NCBI RefSeq assembly: GCF_028858725.1
Contig: NC_084772.1
Coordinates: forward strand, 11,849,048-11,913,047
Direction: 5' to 3'
DNA length: 64,000 bases
Source: Colius striatus
Taxonomy: Eukaryota; Chordata; Aves; Coliiformes; Coliidae
Shown here piece after piece: positions 1 to 12,212 of this stretch. Below the pieces are notes generated by a model, which saw only the letters and a program-made list of their open reading frames with translations, was not told the DNA's origin and did no database searches. Within the stretch, counting starts at the first letter, position 1, and each line of letters opens with the position of its first letter. A program made the position numbers and the translations under genes.

Positions 1-3000
1 TCTGTAATTAGTATGATACTATGAAGAATCCACAACTAGTATTTGATAAGTGTTTTTCTGTAGAATCATTGTAGTGAGTTATGTTTTCTACTTTCACTAG
101 GATTTCCCTCTGTAAAAACTTGTAAAAATGTCAGGACCAGAACTACATTTTGAATGGTCTTTCATCTCTACATCAAAAATTCAACAGACATTTTAATCAA
201 TTTAGACACAAATGTGGTTCTAACTGGCTTTAAAGATGAGCCTCATTTATGGTTTAAATGCAGAATTCAACCTACATTTTTTTAATCAGTATGGAGACAG
301 AAAACTCAGAGATTGTCCAAAGGGTCTCTTAGGAAAACAGAGACTTTATACTGTGGTTTGATAAAAAAAATAAAAGCTTGTTGATCTTTGTAGTTTGCTG
401 CCCTATGGTAAATGTAGACAAATACTTGAGACTGTAAACCTATTACTAACTCTGCAAATCAGTGGGAATCTGATGGTGCCCTTAATACTTGTACAGTCAG
501 AATCTTTCTAACTTCAGGCCATCTCCAGAAGTCCTGACCATATGGGCACTGACTTTACAATACAAGCTCCTCAGCTCTTTTCCTGGACAAATTCGTTGAG
601 ATAGTAGATCTAGAGAGTATAATAAACTTTACACATTGTTTGCTTCCTTTTCCTGACTGTTCGACAGCTCTCCCTGAGGTTACATCAGGATTTTCTGAAT
701 GTTTCAGACTATTTTCCCATTTATAGCAACTCCCTCTACTTCTGCTAGCTCTAATTCTGGATTTAACAGTTGTGAAGCACCACTTCTTGCACTAAAATTC
801 TTTTCTTGGTCCTTCTTTGTTTTACCTGCATGCATTCTTTAATACAGTAATCAGAACCTTCCCTCTTTTTTCTCTGTAAAAGCCAAGACTTTTACAAGTG
901 TATGCCTACAGACCACAGTGCAAGTCTCCTGCTCAGGCTCACAGGCTGCACAGATGATCAGCTGGCCAGCCTGTAGTGGGAGGTGGGCATAGTCTCTAGA
1001 GATCTCACATGACCAAAGATGTCCAGTGGTCACACACAGCATCACGTACAACTGACCTGCTGGTTACTGAGGCAAGGCCAAAAAAAGTTATAATCTCTGA
1101 CAGAAATGATTAATTCATGTTTGAAAATCACCGAGTCTTTGTACCTGAATGATTTATACTACTAATGTAATTTTTTAAAGAAACCACTTGATGAAGAATT
1201 TGTATTTTACAGACTAGATTTCCTTAAAATATTAAACATTCTGAGGAAAATCTTGCCTTAACCTTACAGAACTGTTTTACACATACCTTGTAGCTGAAGG
1301 GATAGATGGCTTAGGGAAAAGTGGCACAATTTGCTTTACTTTTGATCAAAAGGCAAATATGCCTGAAGCAGAGAGTGCTCTTGATTGCCACATACTCAAT
1401 AGCTGCCTTTCAAGGGGGAGAAGGGACTGGAAGTCCCCTAGGATCTTTTACTATAAATAACTATAAATATATATCAATAACAGAATTAGTATAACCCTCT
1501 GGAGCAAGCTGAAATATATGTTACCTGATCCACCTCACAGATATTCCTGTCAAGTACTAGTTTAAACTCTCAGAAAGGGTTCTGCTCTGCTGCATATCTA
1601 GACAAGGGAAGCTCTTCCTACACTATTTACTTTCCACTCATAATTCTACAGGCATTTTGGCACAAAGCTCTGCAGGACCTAGCCCAAGGTGACAAGATAG
1701 TCCCTGTGCTGCTTTAGATGGTTTGTACATTGTCACTTTTCCTAACAACACTCCATTTTCTCAAATGCAAGTATAAGTGATAATCCTTTCTTGTACAATT
1801 TTGCAAGTTAAACCTAAATTATTCAGAAGTACAGCTGCTGTTGTCTAATCTTTGCTAGCTCTTTATGCAGCTTTCTCACTATACTTCACAATTTTTTCTT
1901 GGGATCTAGCAGTCGAATGAGTGCAAGAAACACCTTCTGTGGTGCTACGAGCAGAACCCTTCCTCCAAAACTGAAAAACTGATGACATTTTCAAGATCTT
2001 TCAGTATTTTATAACAACTACTATCCAGTTTATTTCAACCAGCTGGTTACAAGTCCAAGAAGGTTAGAAGAAATGTTTTAATTACAATAACTTATGTAAA
2101 TGGATATATTTCCTATGCATTCAGAAACACCTCCTACATAACAAATCAAACAAGCTATACATACATACTAAAAAAGTGAAAGCTGAGGTTTGCTGAAATC
2201 AAATAACACAGTGACAATAAATTCTCACTGAATAACACCCTAATGGTGTATTCTGTTTGCCCTGACTGGTGCCTTACTGCTTACCAAATTAACTACATGA
2301 TTAATAATCTCAGTAAATAGCTTGAAAATCTTTACAGAAAAGTTCTTCTGTAAATCCTAAGTTTTCATGTGATGTGGTTTTTCCATTAATCAGAATTTCA
2401 ACCTCTGTGACTGACACAAAGTACTCTCTGGACATATCAAATAGGAATCCAGTATTTCTACTTTACAATTAAAGTGCTGAATACTATAAAACAACTCAAT
2501 GAGTATTGAAAACCCTATATATATGCTTCACGGTTTCACATTAAGAGCTATCTGGTTTGCAGAGGTAATGTTATATACACCTAAGCAGATGAAAAAGAAA
2601 CTAGGCAGCTGACTAGCCCAAGTGAAATACAACGTGAAGCACTGTGCTACATGCCTCCAGATTTTTTTAATGAACCAACTCTCCTTTTCTTGCTTTCTGA
2701 TCTCATATTGTAATTGACAATAACAACAATAAGACCTTCTCAAAACATAAAAACTCATCAACTGCCAGTTCACTACTAATAAACTCATTTAAAACAACTT
2801 ATTAAGATATAACCTTCAAGTGTGCAAGAAACAATATGCAATCAAACACGCAACACAAATATCTATAGAACTAGATAAAGTATTAGAATTACTTCAGCTT
2901 TCTCTGATGGAGCAAAGCATATGGTGGTATAATAGAGCAGGAATTTACAGCAGCAGAGATGTTTGATATAGATTAAAGCTTCATCTGCGAGAACACACAC

Positions 3001-3790
3001 TGCATAGCAAAAAAAATAACCCCAACTACTCCTGGGTTTTCTGGTTTATAGCATGATGAACAACAAATGCTTTTTTGTAGAACCAGGGCTCCCTCTGCTG
3101 TTAAAATGGAAGTAGAAACCAAAACCTTCCTTGAAATCCACTGAAAACAAGCTCCTGAAACAGGCCCCGATTTTAGATTTATCGAGGTATAAACAGGCTT
3201 CTCAGCCTACCTGGATGGATGCAAGTTTTCAAGTAGGAATGGTAGGCTCATTTTATCTATTTGGAGCATGCAGAATTGAAAGCTCCAAAGAAAATGAATT
3301 CCACTCTACCAATTTTGTCTGCATTCATCGCAGGAGTTTTTAATTAAAAATATTAATGAAACAAGAACTTGCTACTTTTTGTTACTTTTTAAAACTAGAC
3401 CAGAAATATTTGATAATAGATTTTTATAGAACCCTCTATTTTTATGAAGTTGTGGCTTATTTTTCCTAGTAAAGCAGCTTTTGGTGTTCAAGTTGTTTCT
3501 TCTGTAAAAATGAAACCTTTAAGTATGAAGGAAAAACATACAGCTTTTAGTAAGAATGTGTGACTGACCCACTATTAAAAGCTGGATTTCCAGACGTTAA
3601 GATTACTCATTTAACATGATTTAAGCTATCAAGGGAGTACGTCAACAATGGTCACTTTAAGCTGGTATTAGAGTGACTTTGTATAATGCTTGATCAAAGC
3701 CTATACCTTTTGTCATCTTTGTGTGACTCTTAGGTTTCAGAGACAGGGCCAGAGCTCATAGCTGAGAGGCAGGAGGCTGTATCATTTCAT
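1..3790. other. Non-coding AT-rich upstream region
   Basis: I see no exon with splice sites and no recognisable protein here. Open frames are short and have random-looking composition. In human the neighbour on this side of PDCD5 is DPY19L3 on the same strand, so part of this stretch could be its 3' flank or 3'UTR, but nothing in the sequence proves that. Confidence 0.5.
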
Positions 3791-3794
3791 AGAT

Positions 3795-4080
3795 CTTCTT
3801 GAGGGCAGAAAGATTCTACAAAGGGTCCTGAACAGGCTGGAGTGATGGGCTGAGGCCAATTGTGTAAGGTTCAACAAGGCTCAATGTCATGTCCTGCTCT
3901 TGGGCCACGACACCTCCATGCAACACTGCAGGCTTGGGGATGTGTGGCTAAAAAGCTGCCTGGAGGAAAAGAACACGACGATGTTGATCAACAGGAGCTG
4001 AAACATGAGCCAGCAGTGTGCCCATCTGGCCAAGGCCAGAAACAGTGTGGCCAGCGAGACTAAGGAGGTGATTGATTCAG
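3795..4080 (+). mobile_element. CR1 LINE fragment (ORF2 part, sense)
   Basis: The stretch resembles the late reverse-transcriptase region of avian CR1 as I remember it. It has an 'aggctggagtgatgggctga' segment, then 'ttcaacaaggctcaatgtca', then 'aacatgagccagcagtgtgc', ending in a 'gtggccagcgagactaagga' segment. The order and spacing of these blocks fit CR1 read on the plus strand. It is degenerate, lacks the CR1 3' end, and lies just upstream of the PDCD5 promoter island. Ends are approximate. Confidence 0.8.
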
Positions 4081-4520
4081 TCTCAATTGCCAACTGTGGA
4101 TTCAACTTGGAAGCTGTAGTGACAGCATAGCAGTTATTTCTTGGGGCAGTCACAGCAGAACAGAGCTCAGGGGAGTATCAGTCAATGCTGCACATGTGGG
4201 AAGCCGAACCAAATCCTGCTCCCCTCCCTCATTTTGAGGAAAACGAAGGACCCACAGGAGACACGGTCCAACTGCAATCAGTGCAAAGCCAACAGCTATG
4301 ACAATCGTAGGAGACTACAACGATACAGACCAATGGACACACCAGTTTTTTCCATCAGCCTAGAAGCGGCTCACCCGGTAGAACATAACCCTTCTGCACT
4401 GCAGCTTCACAGAGAGAGAGCACGCAGGCTTTGCCTAGTCTCGTTTGAGCTCCTTATGTCAACAGCTCTCATATAAGGGGCTGTAATTTGCCAAACCTCC
4501 CCTTCACAGCATTGCTGCTA
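4081..4520. other. Proximal upstream region of PDCD5
   Basis: This lies between the CR1 fragment and the CpG island. A 111-codon open frame (4,141-4,476) crosses it but resembles no family I know and has no splice or homology support. A CCAAT motif within 'gaccaatgg' near 4,330 could be promoter-related. Confidence 0.35.
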
Positions 4521-5290
4521 CAGCCGCCGGGCGGACAGGACCAGCTGACATGCCAGCAGTGTGGGTTGCTTTATCAGCTATTGCATGGAGGGCGGCCGAG
4601 GAAAGCTGGGGACCAGCCCGGCCGCGGCGTGCAGCCCCCAGCGGAGGACTAACGGCCACGGCCTCGGGCTCGGGCTCGCCCTCACGGCCGCAGGGCAGCC
4701 CCGCTCCTGCGCTCGGGCGCTCGGCGATGGATTGGCAGCGCCTGGCGCGGCGGCGCAGACGCGGTAGGGCGCGGGCGGCACGGCTGCGCGCGGCCCCGAG
4801 CCATGGCGGACGAGGAGCTGGAGGCGCTGCGGCAGCAGCGGCTGGCCGAGCTGCAGGCCAAGCACGGGGTAAGGCGCGGTTCCCGCTCCGTGCCGCTCGC
4901 CAGGCGGGGCAAGGCCCGTCGCTTCGCCCTAGCCGCTCGCAGGCGTGCGCGGCGGCCGCCCCTCGGGAGCGCAGGAGGGGGCGCTGAGCAGAGGAGGGGG
5001 CGCGCCGTGAGGAGGCGCCTCCGTGAGTAAAGGCTTTGGCTTATGGCCGGAGGGAAGCGGCCCGGCCGTGCCCGCTGCTCTGGCTGGAAACGTGGCCGAC
5101 TGCAGCCTCGGCGCCCGGCGGGGGACAGCGGCGTGAGGAGCGGCCGGGCCCCGCGGCCGCGTCCTCTCCTGCTGCCTGAGCAGTCATCGCCGTCGAGGCG
5201 CTTTCGGCTGCCTCCTCCCGCCCGCCTGGGCGGCTCAGGCGCAGCAGAAGGGCTCCCTCCCCCGACTTTTCTCCCTGACACGCAGTTGTA
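4520..5290. promoter_or_regulatory. CpG-island promoter of PDCD5
   Basis: There is a sharp rise in G+C and dense CpG compared with both flanks. It covers the 5'UTR, exon 1 and the first part of intron 1 of PDCD5. No clear TATA box lies at the expected distance, which suits a housekeeping gene. The long open frames in this block on both strands are by-products of high GC. The transcription start is not determined and probably lies within about 300 bases before 4,803. Confidence 0.75.
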
Positions 5291-8200
5291 GGGATTCCCG
5301 TCATCGGCCTTTTCTGTCACCTCTGTTTTCAGGGATGAAATGTATCAGTCTGTTGCGTGGTTCCTGTGAAACGATCTTCCATACCTGTGATCATCCTCGT
5401 TTCCTCTCTGTATACTTTTCTGTTCTAAATGTTACCTATTAAGTTTGAGGAGCAGATTCAGCATAAAGTTCACTTTTTAGCCTTTTTTTTTTGTCATCTC
5501 AGCTGCCTATATTAGTCCCAAAATACGATGCTAGGATTTTTTTTTTGTATTGATAAATGCAAGTGTTACGCCGATTTTCATTTGTCCTTAGCTTACTTAA
5601 ATGGGTTTAAAATGCTTTTGTCTGTTTTGAGAGATTGGGGAAAGTTTATTTTTAATGGACACAAGCTGGAACACAGGGAGTTTCACTTGAACTCTCTCTT
5701 TGCAGTGAGAGTGAGGAAGCCCTGGCACAGTCTCCTTCTCTGGAGGTTTCCAAATCCACCTGGACACATTCCTGTGCCCCCTGATCAAGGAGAACCTGCT
5801 TTACCGTAGTCCACTTGTCAGACTGGATGATCTCTAGAAGACCCTTTCACCCCCTACCATTCTGTGATTATTTTGGACCTAATCAGAAGGCTTTTTAATG
5901 TTTAGATTTAACGATCTGTGGATAGATCCAGTAGCACCAGTCATCACACTAGCTTGCATCACTGCTTTGTGAGGAAAGCGTTGTATGGCATATTTATTTG
6001 CTAGGGCAGCAGATTGTCATTTTCAGGATCTGTTCCATGGTCAGGCGGGTTTAGCAGGCAGGTTCAGCTCACATTGACTCTGCTGGAATATCTAAAACTT
6101 AACATCCTGTGCAGAATGTTTCTAGGATGATCATATTTATTCTGATTTCATTCTTTAGGATCCTTCCAGTGATCCATCACAACAGGAAGCAAAACAGAGG
6201 TATAAATGAGAACCATTTTCTTACATCTAATTGTTTTGAACTTTTTAAAAAATATCTTGTTAATTTCTTTGGAATACTCACCTGAGTTTTTGTTGCTGTT
6301 GGAAAAAACACCAGCAAAGAAGCTGAAATGTCAAAGATTTAATCCAAGAGTAGCTAAAATCTGATTGATCCAAGTATGGTTCCCAGGCCATGACTATATT
6401 GGATGATGTAAAACAGAGCTGTCAGGCAGTTTGAACCCTGACCAGGGTGGGAGGGTGTGGAGGGAAAACAGCAGTAGCAGTTCATTTTCACTTTGGGACT
6501 CAGCTGAGATTAATAACCTAATGACTGTGTAATATGGGAGGATGTTTTGGGGAAAGCATCATCATCCCCACTGTCTTCTGCTTCTGGAACTCAGAAACTG
6601 TGACTTTTCAGGGTTGGTTTTTTTCATAATAAAATCTTGAAGGCTGGCAGAATTCTTCCCCAAGCAGAGTTTTGTCTAAATGAGGAGTTTTGCTTTCGTG
6701 CTGTTAGTGCAGTGGGAACATGCTTTTTAAATTGATTTTTCTGGAACATGTAATGCAGTTAAAAATAGGAAACAACATGATTGGCAGAGCTAAGTGTGGA
6801 AACAGCATTTAGTATTTGCACTAAGTATAAAATTGAAAATCAGTGTTTAAAGAGAGAGACTTTGCACACAGTTTGTGTTAACCAAAATGCAGAAAGTAAA
6901 ATTCCAATTTTGCAAATATTTGAAGTATATGAAGACTTATGGAAAACTTCTAAATAAATAATGAGCCTTGGTTCTGTTGTGCAATTGCATGGACTGTTCC
7001 TCATTCCTGCTCTGCTGTCACTGCTTTCAGTGAAATTCCACATGAAACTGAACACAGAATCTTTACAGCAGGTAGCATGGCTTTTGTCTTTAGGATGTAA
7101 CAACAGTAAGAAGGTGTAAGTAGTAAGTCCCATCTTCATTTCTTGGAAGATGTTGTAAGCTGTGTAACTGTCAACGTACAGAAAGCTATTCACGACAGAA
7201 ATTGCTGTGAAAGAAATCATAATAAATTAAGGTTTGAAGGGACCTCAAGAAGTCACTTACATGACTTGAAAGTCTGCTGTAGTTTGCTGTTTTTTGCATG
7301 TTTTAGATATTTAAATTCCACTTTTAATGTGTAGTTAATTTTTCATTCCAGGGAAGCAGAGATAAGAAATACTCTTTTAGCTCAAGTTCTTGATCAAGCA
7401 GCTCGTGCAAGATGTAAGTATCCAAGTAAATTTCTAATAAAAAAGTTCTTGTCTAGCGTGCTCCAGTGCTGCTCAAACCAAGCATCTGTGTGCTTGGACT
7501 GAGTGTTAATGGGAACATAAAACTATTACAGCTTTTCAGTTGGTGATGGAGGGAAAGGGTTAATCAAAATATTTTTTTTCATCAATAGTAGGAATTATAG
7601 TGAGAGTTCATCAAATTAAGAACAAATAGAAATACATCTATCTTGTGTCTTTATTTTACATCCATGAAATACCTTTTTCAACTTCTTTTGTGACCCTGGC
7701 ACGAAAGAAGTTTTATGGGGACATTTTTTACTTTTTAGTTACTAGTGAAGGCATTTTAGTATGTTTTAAACCAAAATTAAACCTATTTTTGTTGCAGTAA
7801 GCAATTTAGCACTTGTGAAACCAGACAAAGCAAAAGCAGTAGAGAATTATCTTATACAGATGGCAAGATTTGGACAGCTAGCTGGAAAGGTGAGTTATAT
7901 TTTTCTAATTCTTTCTTGCATGTATTAATTATCAAACCTAATTCAGCCTTTAAAAAGTGGGATATTAAGAAGGTAATTGAGACCTTCTAAATACTATTAT
8001 ATATTTTCCTCAACCACCTTTCGTAAGAGAAAGCATGATCAGTTGTATGACAATAAGTATGTCCCAGAATGTATTTATATATAGTTTTACCTTTGCTTTC
8101 CTAGGTATCAGAACAAGGTTTGATAGAAATACTTGAAAAAGTGAGTCAGCAAACAGAAAAGAAAACAACAGTAAAGGTAAGCTTCAGTTCCTAAATGCAA

Positions 8201-8600
8201 TTTTGTTATAAAGTAAAGCAGAAATTGGCACTTTTGTCAGGGCAGAACTGGTAGGTATTTATCAGCTCTGTTACCTACACTGGCAAGTGCTGGCATTACA
8301 TCATAGCAGTCCTTCTCAGCAGTATAATCTGCAGGTATTGGCCCTGGTCTTTCAGTGTTATGCCCCGAGACAAGCTGCCTGGGGTCTGTCATGTCCCATG
8401 ATGCCAGGCAGGGACCTGAGGGGGCAGGTGGTGAGGTGAATGTTCTGCTCCCATGTAAAGTATTTGTTGTCAGATGTGTGGAGTTCAAAAGGATTGCTTT
8501 GTGTTGGATTTATTGTAGCCCTTCTGTTTTCAAATCATGTATTTCATTTTAGTTCAACAGAAGGAAAGTACTGGATTCTGATGAAGAGGATGATGAGTAA
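4803..8600 (+). CDS. PDCD5: Programmed cell death protein 5, six exons, 126 aa
   Basis: Coding exons are 4803-4868, 6159-6199, 7352-7413, 7798-7889, 8105-8176 and 8553-8600. All introns are GT-AG and the joined frame is 381 nt including TAA. The start is the ATG opening [20 protein letters not shown], which matches the human N-terminus with one change (R to Q). Later exons give [34 protein letters not shown] and an acidic tail LDSDEEDDE. Human PDCD5 is 125 aa, so this copy is full length. The family is a small nuclear and cytoplasmic helical-bundle protein conserved into archaea. It is linked to apoptosis, TIP60/p53 control and the CCT chaperonin. The N-terminal helix is encoded alone in exon 1 and exons 2-5 carry the core bundle. 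Intron 1 holds a CR1 copy and starts inside the CpG island. The exon 2 donor (GTATAA) is weak. The gene is intact and the assignment secure. Confidence 0.97.
5650..5876 (+). mobile_element. CR1 LINE 3'-end fragment in PDCD5 intron 1
   Basis: The block reads as the 3' portion of avian CR1 in sense orientation: 'gacacaagctggaacacagg', 'gtgagagtgaggaagccctg', 'tctccttctctggaggt' and a terminus 'taccattctgtgatta'. The closing 'attctgtg' is the usual CR1 3' repeat unit. It is a typical 5'-truncated insertion in the same orientation as the host gene. Ends are approximate. Confidence 0.85.
7206..7262 (-). mobile_element. Short CR1 3'-end remnant in PDCD5 intron 2
   Basis: The stretch 'aaggtttgaagggacctcaa' followed by 'gaagtcacttacatgac', preceded by 'gaaatcataataaatt', looks like the inverted 3' end of a CR1 element. 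It is only about 57 bases long and diverged. Confidence 0.55.
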
Positions 8601-9545
8601 TACTACTGTAAGCCTGCCAAAGGAAGGGCCTGGGGAGAAGCAGCACGCTGGCGTGGGGCAGAGCACACCAGCCCCAAATGTTTACGTTTCTTTACTTTTT
8701 TTTTTTTTAATAGAAAAGCCAACAAACCAACTTGTCTTGTAAAACAAATCTGAAGAGGGAATTTTATAACTGAAATTTTTGTAGTATAAGAGGCTTGAAC
8801 AGTGTGGGCTTCCCCACTGCTTCATTAGCATGAATACTTTGTTGCCCCTTTATCAGCGTGTATGCTCTGCTTTCACCAACTGCACACAGTTAACTTGCTG
8901 CTACTGGAAATACCCTCGCATAAGAAGGAGCCCAGTGTAAATCTAGAAACAACCCTTTCTGTGGAAGACTCACCTCCAGGCTCTAAATCACAGAAGTGTT
9001 AGAAATGAGATTTCCTGAGCCCCTGGAGGACGCCTGTCTAGCAGCTGAGTGGCTCTCCAGTCCCACTGGAAATTTATAAAGTAAGAGTATCAAAGTACCA
9101 TCTGTGGATCAGAGGACTTCGTATCAGGCAGTCTGTGTAAAGAAATCAACCAGCATACAATTGAACTGTTCCCCTATGAAAAAATTAATCTGTCTCAAAA
9201 AAGCAAGTTAACTGTGTAGTACAGCACTGTTCAGACACTTGGTATCCTGTATTCTTAAAACTACCTCCATTTTTATCAAATGGCTGGAGTGTTTCTTACC
9301 TTGGGGAAAATAGACCGTTTTCCTAAATTTTCTGCAACTCCTGCATGCCTAAAGTAAAACTGAACTTGTGCGATACATTTCTTAAAAAATATGGTTATGG
9401 AAATAAATAGGTTAAATACTGTAACATGCTGACAAACACTCTACCACCACTAAAGCCTTTTCTGACATAATTTAACAGGAACATGTATGAGCCCAACTGC
9501 AGTGTTTTATTGGAACAGAATAAAATTGTTTCAAGTGACCACTAG
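8601..9545 (+). other. PDCD5: PDCD5 3'UTR
   Basis: The terminal exon continues after the TAA with no competing splice signal to a canonical AATAAA at 9519-9524, followed by a GT-rich stretch ('gtgggtgttttt', 'attgtgtg'). A second AATAAA lies at 9402-9407 and could give a shorter form. The cleavage point is inferred. Confidence 0.6.
9519..9524 (+). terminator. Poly(A) signal AATAAA of PDCD5
   Basis: This is a canonical hexamer in the sense strand, about 920 bases past the stop codon, with a GT-rich downstream element after 9,540. An alternative AATAAA at 9402-9407 has a less obvious downstream element. Confidence 0.6.
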
Positions 9546-9859
9546 TGGGTGTTTTTCATTGTGTGAGAATGTGGTTAGAAACTACTTGCAACAATTGTTA
9601 CTTTTGTTTTATTTGGATTAGATTGGGCATTTTGCTTGTCCATGATTGTAATTAGGATTCCTTAACTGTAGTAATATCATGGGTGTATGCTAAATTTCTT
9701 CAGACTACTGCCTCTTTACCAGTGTGAAGAGTTTCAAGCCAAGTTGTGATGATAAAAGTTTTTTAAGCTTTCCTGTTAGGGCTACAACTGTATCCTTAGC
9801 ATCCATGCTTCACATTCCCATTCCTAAATTCATCAAATTCTGGTAATAATAGCCTAAGC

Positions 9860-9939
9860 TTTATTGCCATGGTGTTCTCCTAAAACAGCTGTTCTAGAAT
9901 ATCAGGTGTCAAAATATGAGGTAATGCTTCGGATTTATT
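9860..9939 (-). terminator. Candidate poly(A) signals of ANKRD27
   Basis: Two minus-strand AATAAA hexamers are present, read as TTTATT on the plus strand at 9934-9939 and 9860-9865. They are the first canonical hexamers I found below the ANKRD27 stop codon that do not lie in the PDCD5 tail. Use is inferred from position only. Confidence 0.4.
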
Positions 9940-11792
9940 TTAACTTAAAACCTTTTGAGATGAAAGTGGAGTGCACAGTAATGTTCTTGGCAGACAAACT
10001 GTACTGAAGTCAGCTTTGTGACACCTATATTTGCATTACAGAGTGGCAGGGTAAGTTTCCAAGGGTACTTCTTTCAAATCCAGTTTACCCTTCGGTCATC
10101 ATGTCTTTGAATAGTAAGGTATTCTTTAATTACAAGATTGGTTAAGTGTGTCAAAAGAAAGTTGCAAAATGTGTGATTTACCTAAATAATTTGTGAGTCA
10201 TTCACTTTCCATCATTTAGATAACAGTGTAACTGTTGGGCATTTAAGTGCCCTTTTTGGGTTTTTTATGTATACACACACTATACATCCAAGATGCCTGG
10301 AAATAAGTTTTATCCTAGACTGAACGCTGAATAAAACTAAACATGGCTTGGTCACTTAAGCAGCCTCAGGTTCACAGATTCACTGTTCTGATACTGTAAT
10401 AGAACAGAAAACAGGTTAATTCTAATACATTTGGACTTGTTCCCTAAAGCTATTCAAGCACACTATGCTTAAGGATGAAGAAAAAAGACTTGATACTGAA
10501 TTTAGTGTCATTGTGCCAACTCATGGGCTGTATTTACAGCAGTATATTCTGTACTTATACTCCATAGCATAGTATCCCTCATCAGTATTCAAAAGCTAAT
10601 AAACCGATTTTTCTCATCCATGTTGTTACAGTGTCAGTTAAATGCACACTATAATTAAAACACAAGCAAAATTCTCACTGTGTAGTTTGGAAATCAGATC
10701 TATGAAAGTTATGTGGAATTGGTTTCACTAATAATCCTATATTCTACACCTCTATGCCTTAAATCCAAAACCACACAACCTAACAATAGTAATCCATGAA
10801 TGGAAGAGGGAAGAAGGTCCTGTTGAACCCAAGAGTAAATTCCAGCAGACACGTCAATTTAGGGTGAAGCTTTCTACTGCCTACAGAAACAAAAAGCAAG
10901 GAAATCTCTGTAAAAGACAATGCTTTGAGGGGGGGGAAAAAGTCACTCAAAGAGAAGAACATTTTCAAGACTTATTTTACTAGGTTTTTTCTTTCCATCA
11001 TTTGGCACAAATCCAAGGCACATTAGAAAATCATATGAACTCATAAATTATTAGAAAAATAAACACATGACCCTCATCTTCACATGTGCACTGATTGCAC
11101 ATTTTACCTCTTAGATTAAAAAGTTATTTGAAAAAAGCCATCAGTATGTCTTCCAGCTTTGTACTTTGCCAGGCAGTTTGCTAATACCACAGTTAAAAGA
11201 ACTAGAATCATTCATACAAAAAGTTCATGAAATAAAATGCAAGCTGCGTGTGATAAGCCAAGAATAAAAAAATACTGCACTTAGAAACCTGGCTTGTGCT
11301 CCTCACACTTTCTGCTACCATAACCAAAATAGTAGAAAACAAAGTTCAAATCTAAGCAGCCCTCTCACAGTTACTGGCAAGCTTTCCATTTTTCTGTGAC
11401 CCCTTCTAGGAAGGGGCTAATATTTGCCCTATTCTGACAAATGCCTATTGATAGGGGAAGTGCCTTTTGTAACTGGAATTTCACCTTTGTTAAGAGCAGT
11501 CTCTCCTGCTGAACTAATTTTTTAGAACCAATGTTTACCTTTTACAAGGGTTCTCAACTTTTCCTCCAGTATCTTGGCTACTGTTTAATAACCTTATCTT
11601 TCAGATCCAATAGAGGGGAGAAATGCAAAGAAATTAGTGAGGATTACATCCCTTCACATTAACAGCATATAAATGGCTAATGTGGTGTCACATTGTTTTC
11701 CCAGCTACTGAAATATACAGAAATATATAATGGTTTGTAACATTACAATAAAAATAGAGACATTTCAATTACCTCTGGCAATAAATACCTTG

Positions 11793-11846
11793 TTATCCAA
11801 TATATCTTTATATATATAAATATATATTTATATATACTTATCCAAT
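11793..11846. repeat. 26-bp perfect AT palindrome between 9-bp direct repeats
   Basis: Positions 11811-11836 equal their own reverse complement (A/T only). The nonamer 'ttatccaat' occurs at 11793-11801 and again at 11838-11846, on either side of the palindrome. It lies in the probable 3'UTR of ANKRD27. Confidence 0.8.
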
Positions 11847-12212
11847 GTAGTGATAAAAACTGAAAATGCAAAAATTATTCAAAGACTTAAAAATAAAGTG
11901 GGTGGCTGAAAAATAAAAATACAGGGTTTTGTTTGGTTTACTGTTACATACAATTTTTTAGTAAGTGCAGAGTGGAATAGGAAAGTAATTTTGCTGTCTA
12001 CATCTCGGTCTATCTCTGTTGTAATCAGTCATGATCTAGCTGTGTAGTTACCTCCAATAGAGGTTTCAGTCTTCCAAAGTGCTCAGGACATTCTATTTCT
12101 GCTGAAGTCATCCTTGTATTCTGTTCTGAAGGCAGGCTTGCAAGCATCACTGAATTCTTTGATGTACACCACCAAGTTCCTCAGCTTTTGACATCAAATT
12201 TGCACTTCCTTG

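Larger units (their letters stand above)
9546..12212. other. Convergent zone: ANKRD27 3'UTR plus short intergenic gap
   Basis: No coding sequence is seen. On the minus strand this follows the ANKRD27 stop and must contain its 3'UTR. AATAAA hexamers on the minus strand are found at 9934-9939 and 9860-9865. If either is used, the 3'UTR would be about 2.3 kb and would end only 300-400 bases from the PDCD5 poly(A) site. TATAAA variants near 11,810-11,835 could give a much shorter form. Confidence 0.45.

Noticed and set aside
851-1051. 66-codon minus-strand frame with several Cys and His residues
   Set aside because: Looks protein-like at first sight but I can match it to no family, and it has no flanking exon structure; a decayed repeat is possible but not demonstrable by eye.
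4141-4476. 111-codon plus-strand frame upstream of PDCD5
   Set aside because: No recognised domain, no splice context and no homology that I can recall; chance frame next to a CR1 fragment.
4682-5320. 212-codon minus-strand open frame in the PDCD5 CpG island
   Set aside because: Arg/Ala/Pro-rich translation typical of GC-rich DNA read out of frame; it overlaps PDCD5 exon 1 in antisense and resembles no known family.
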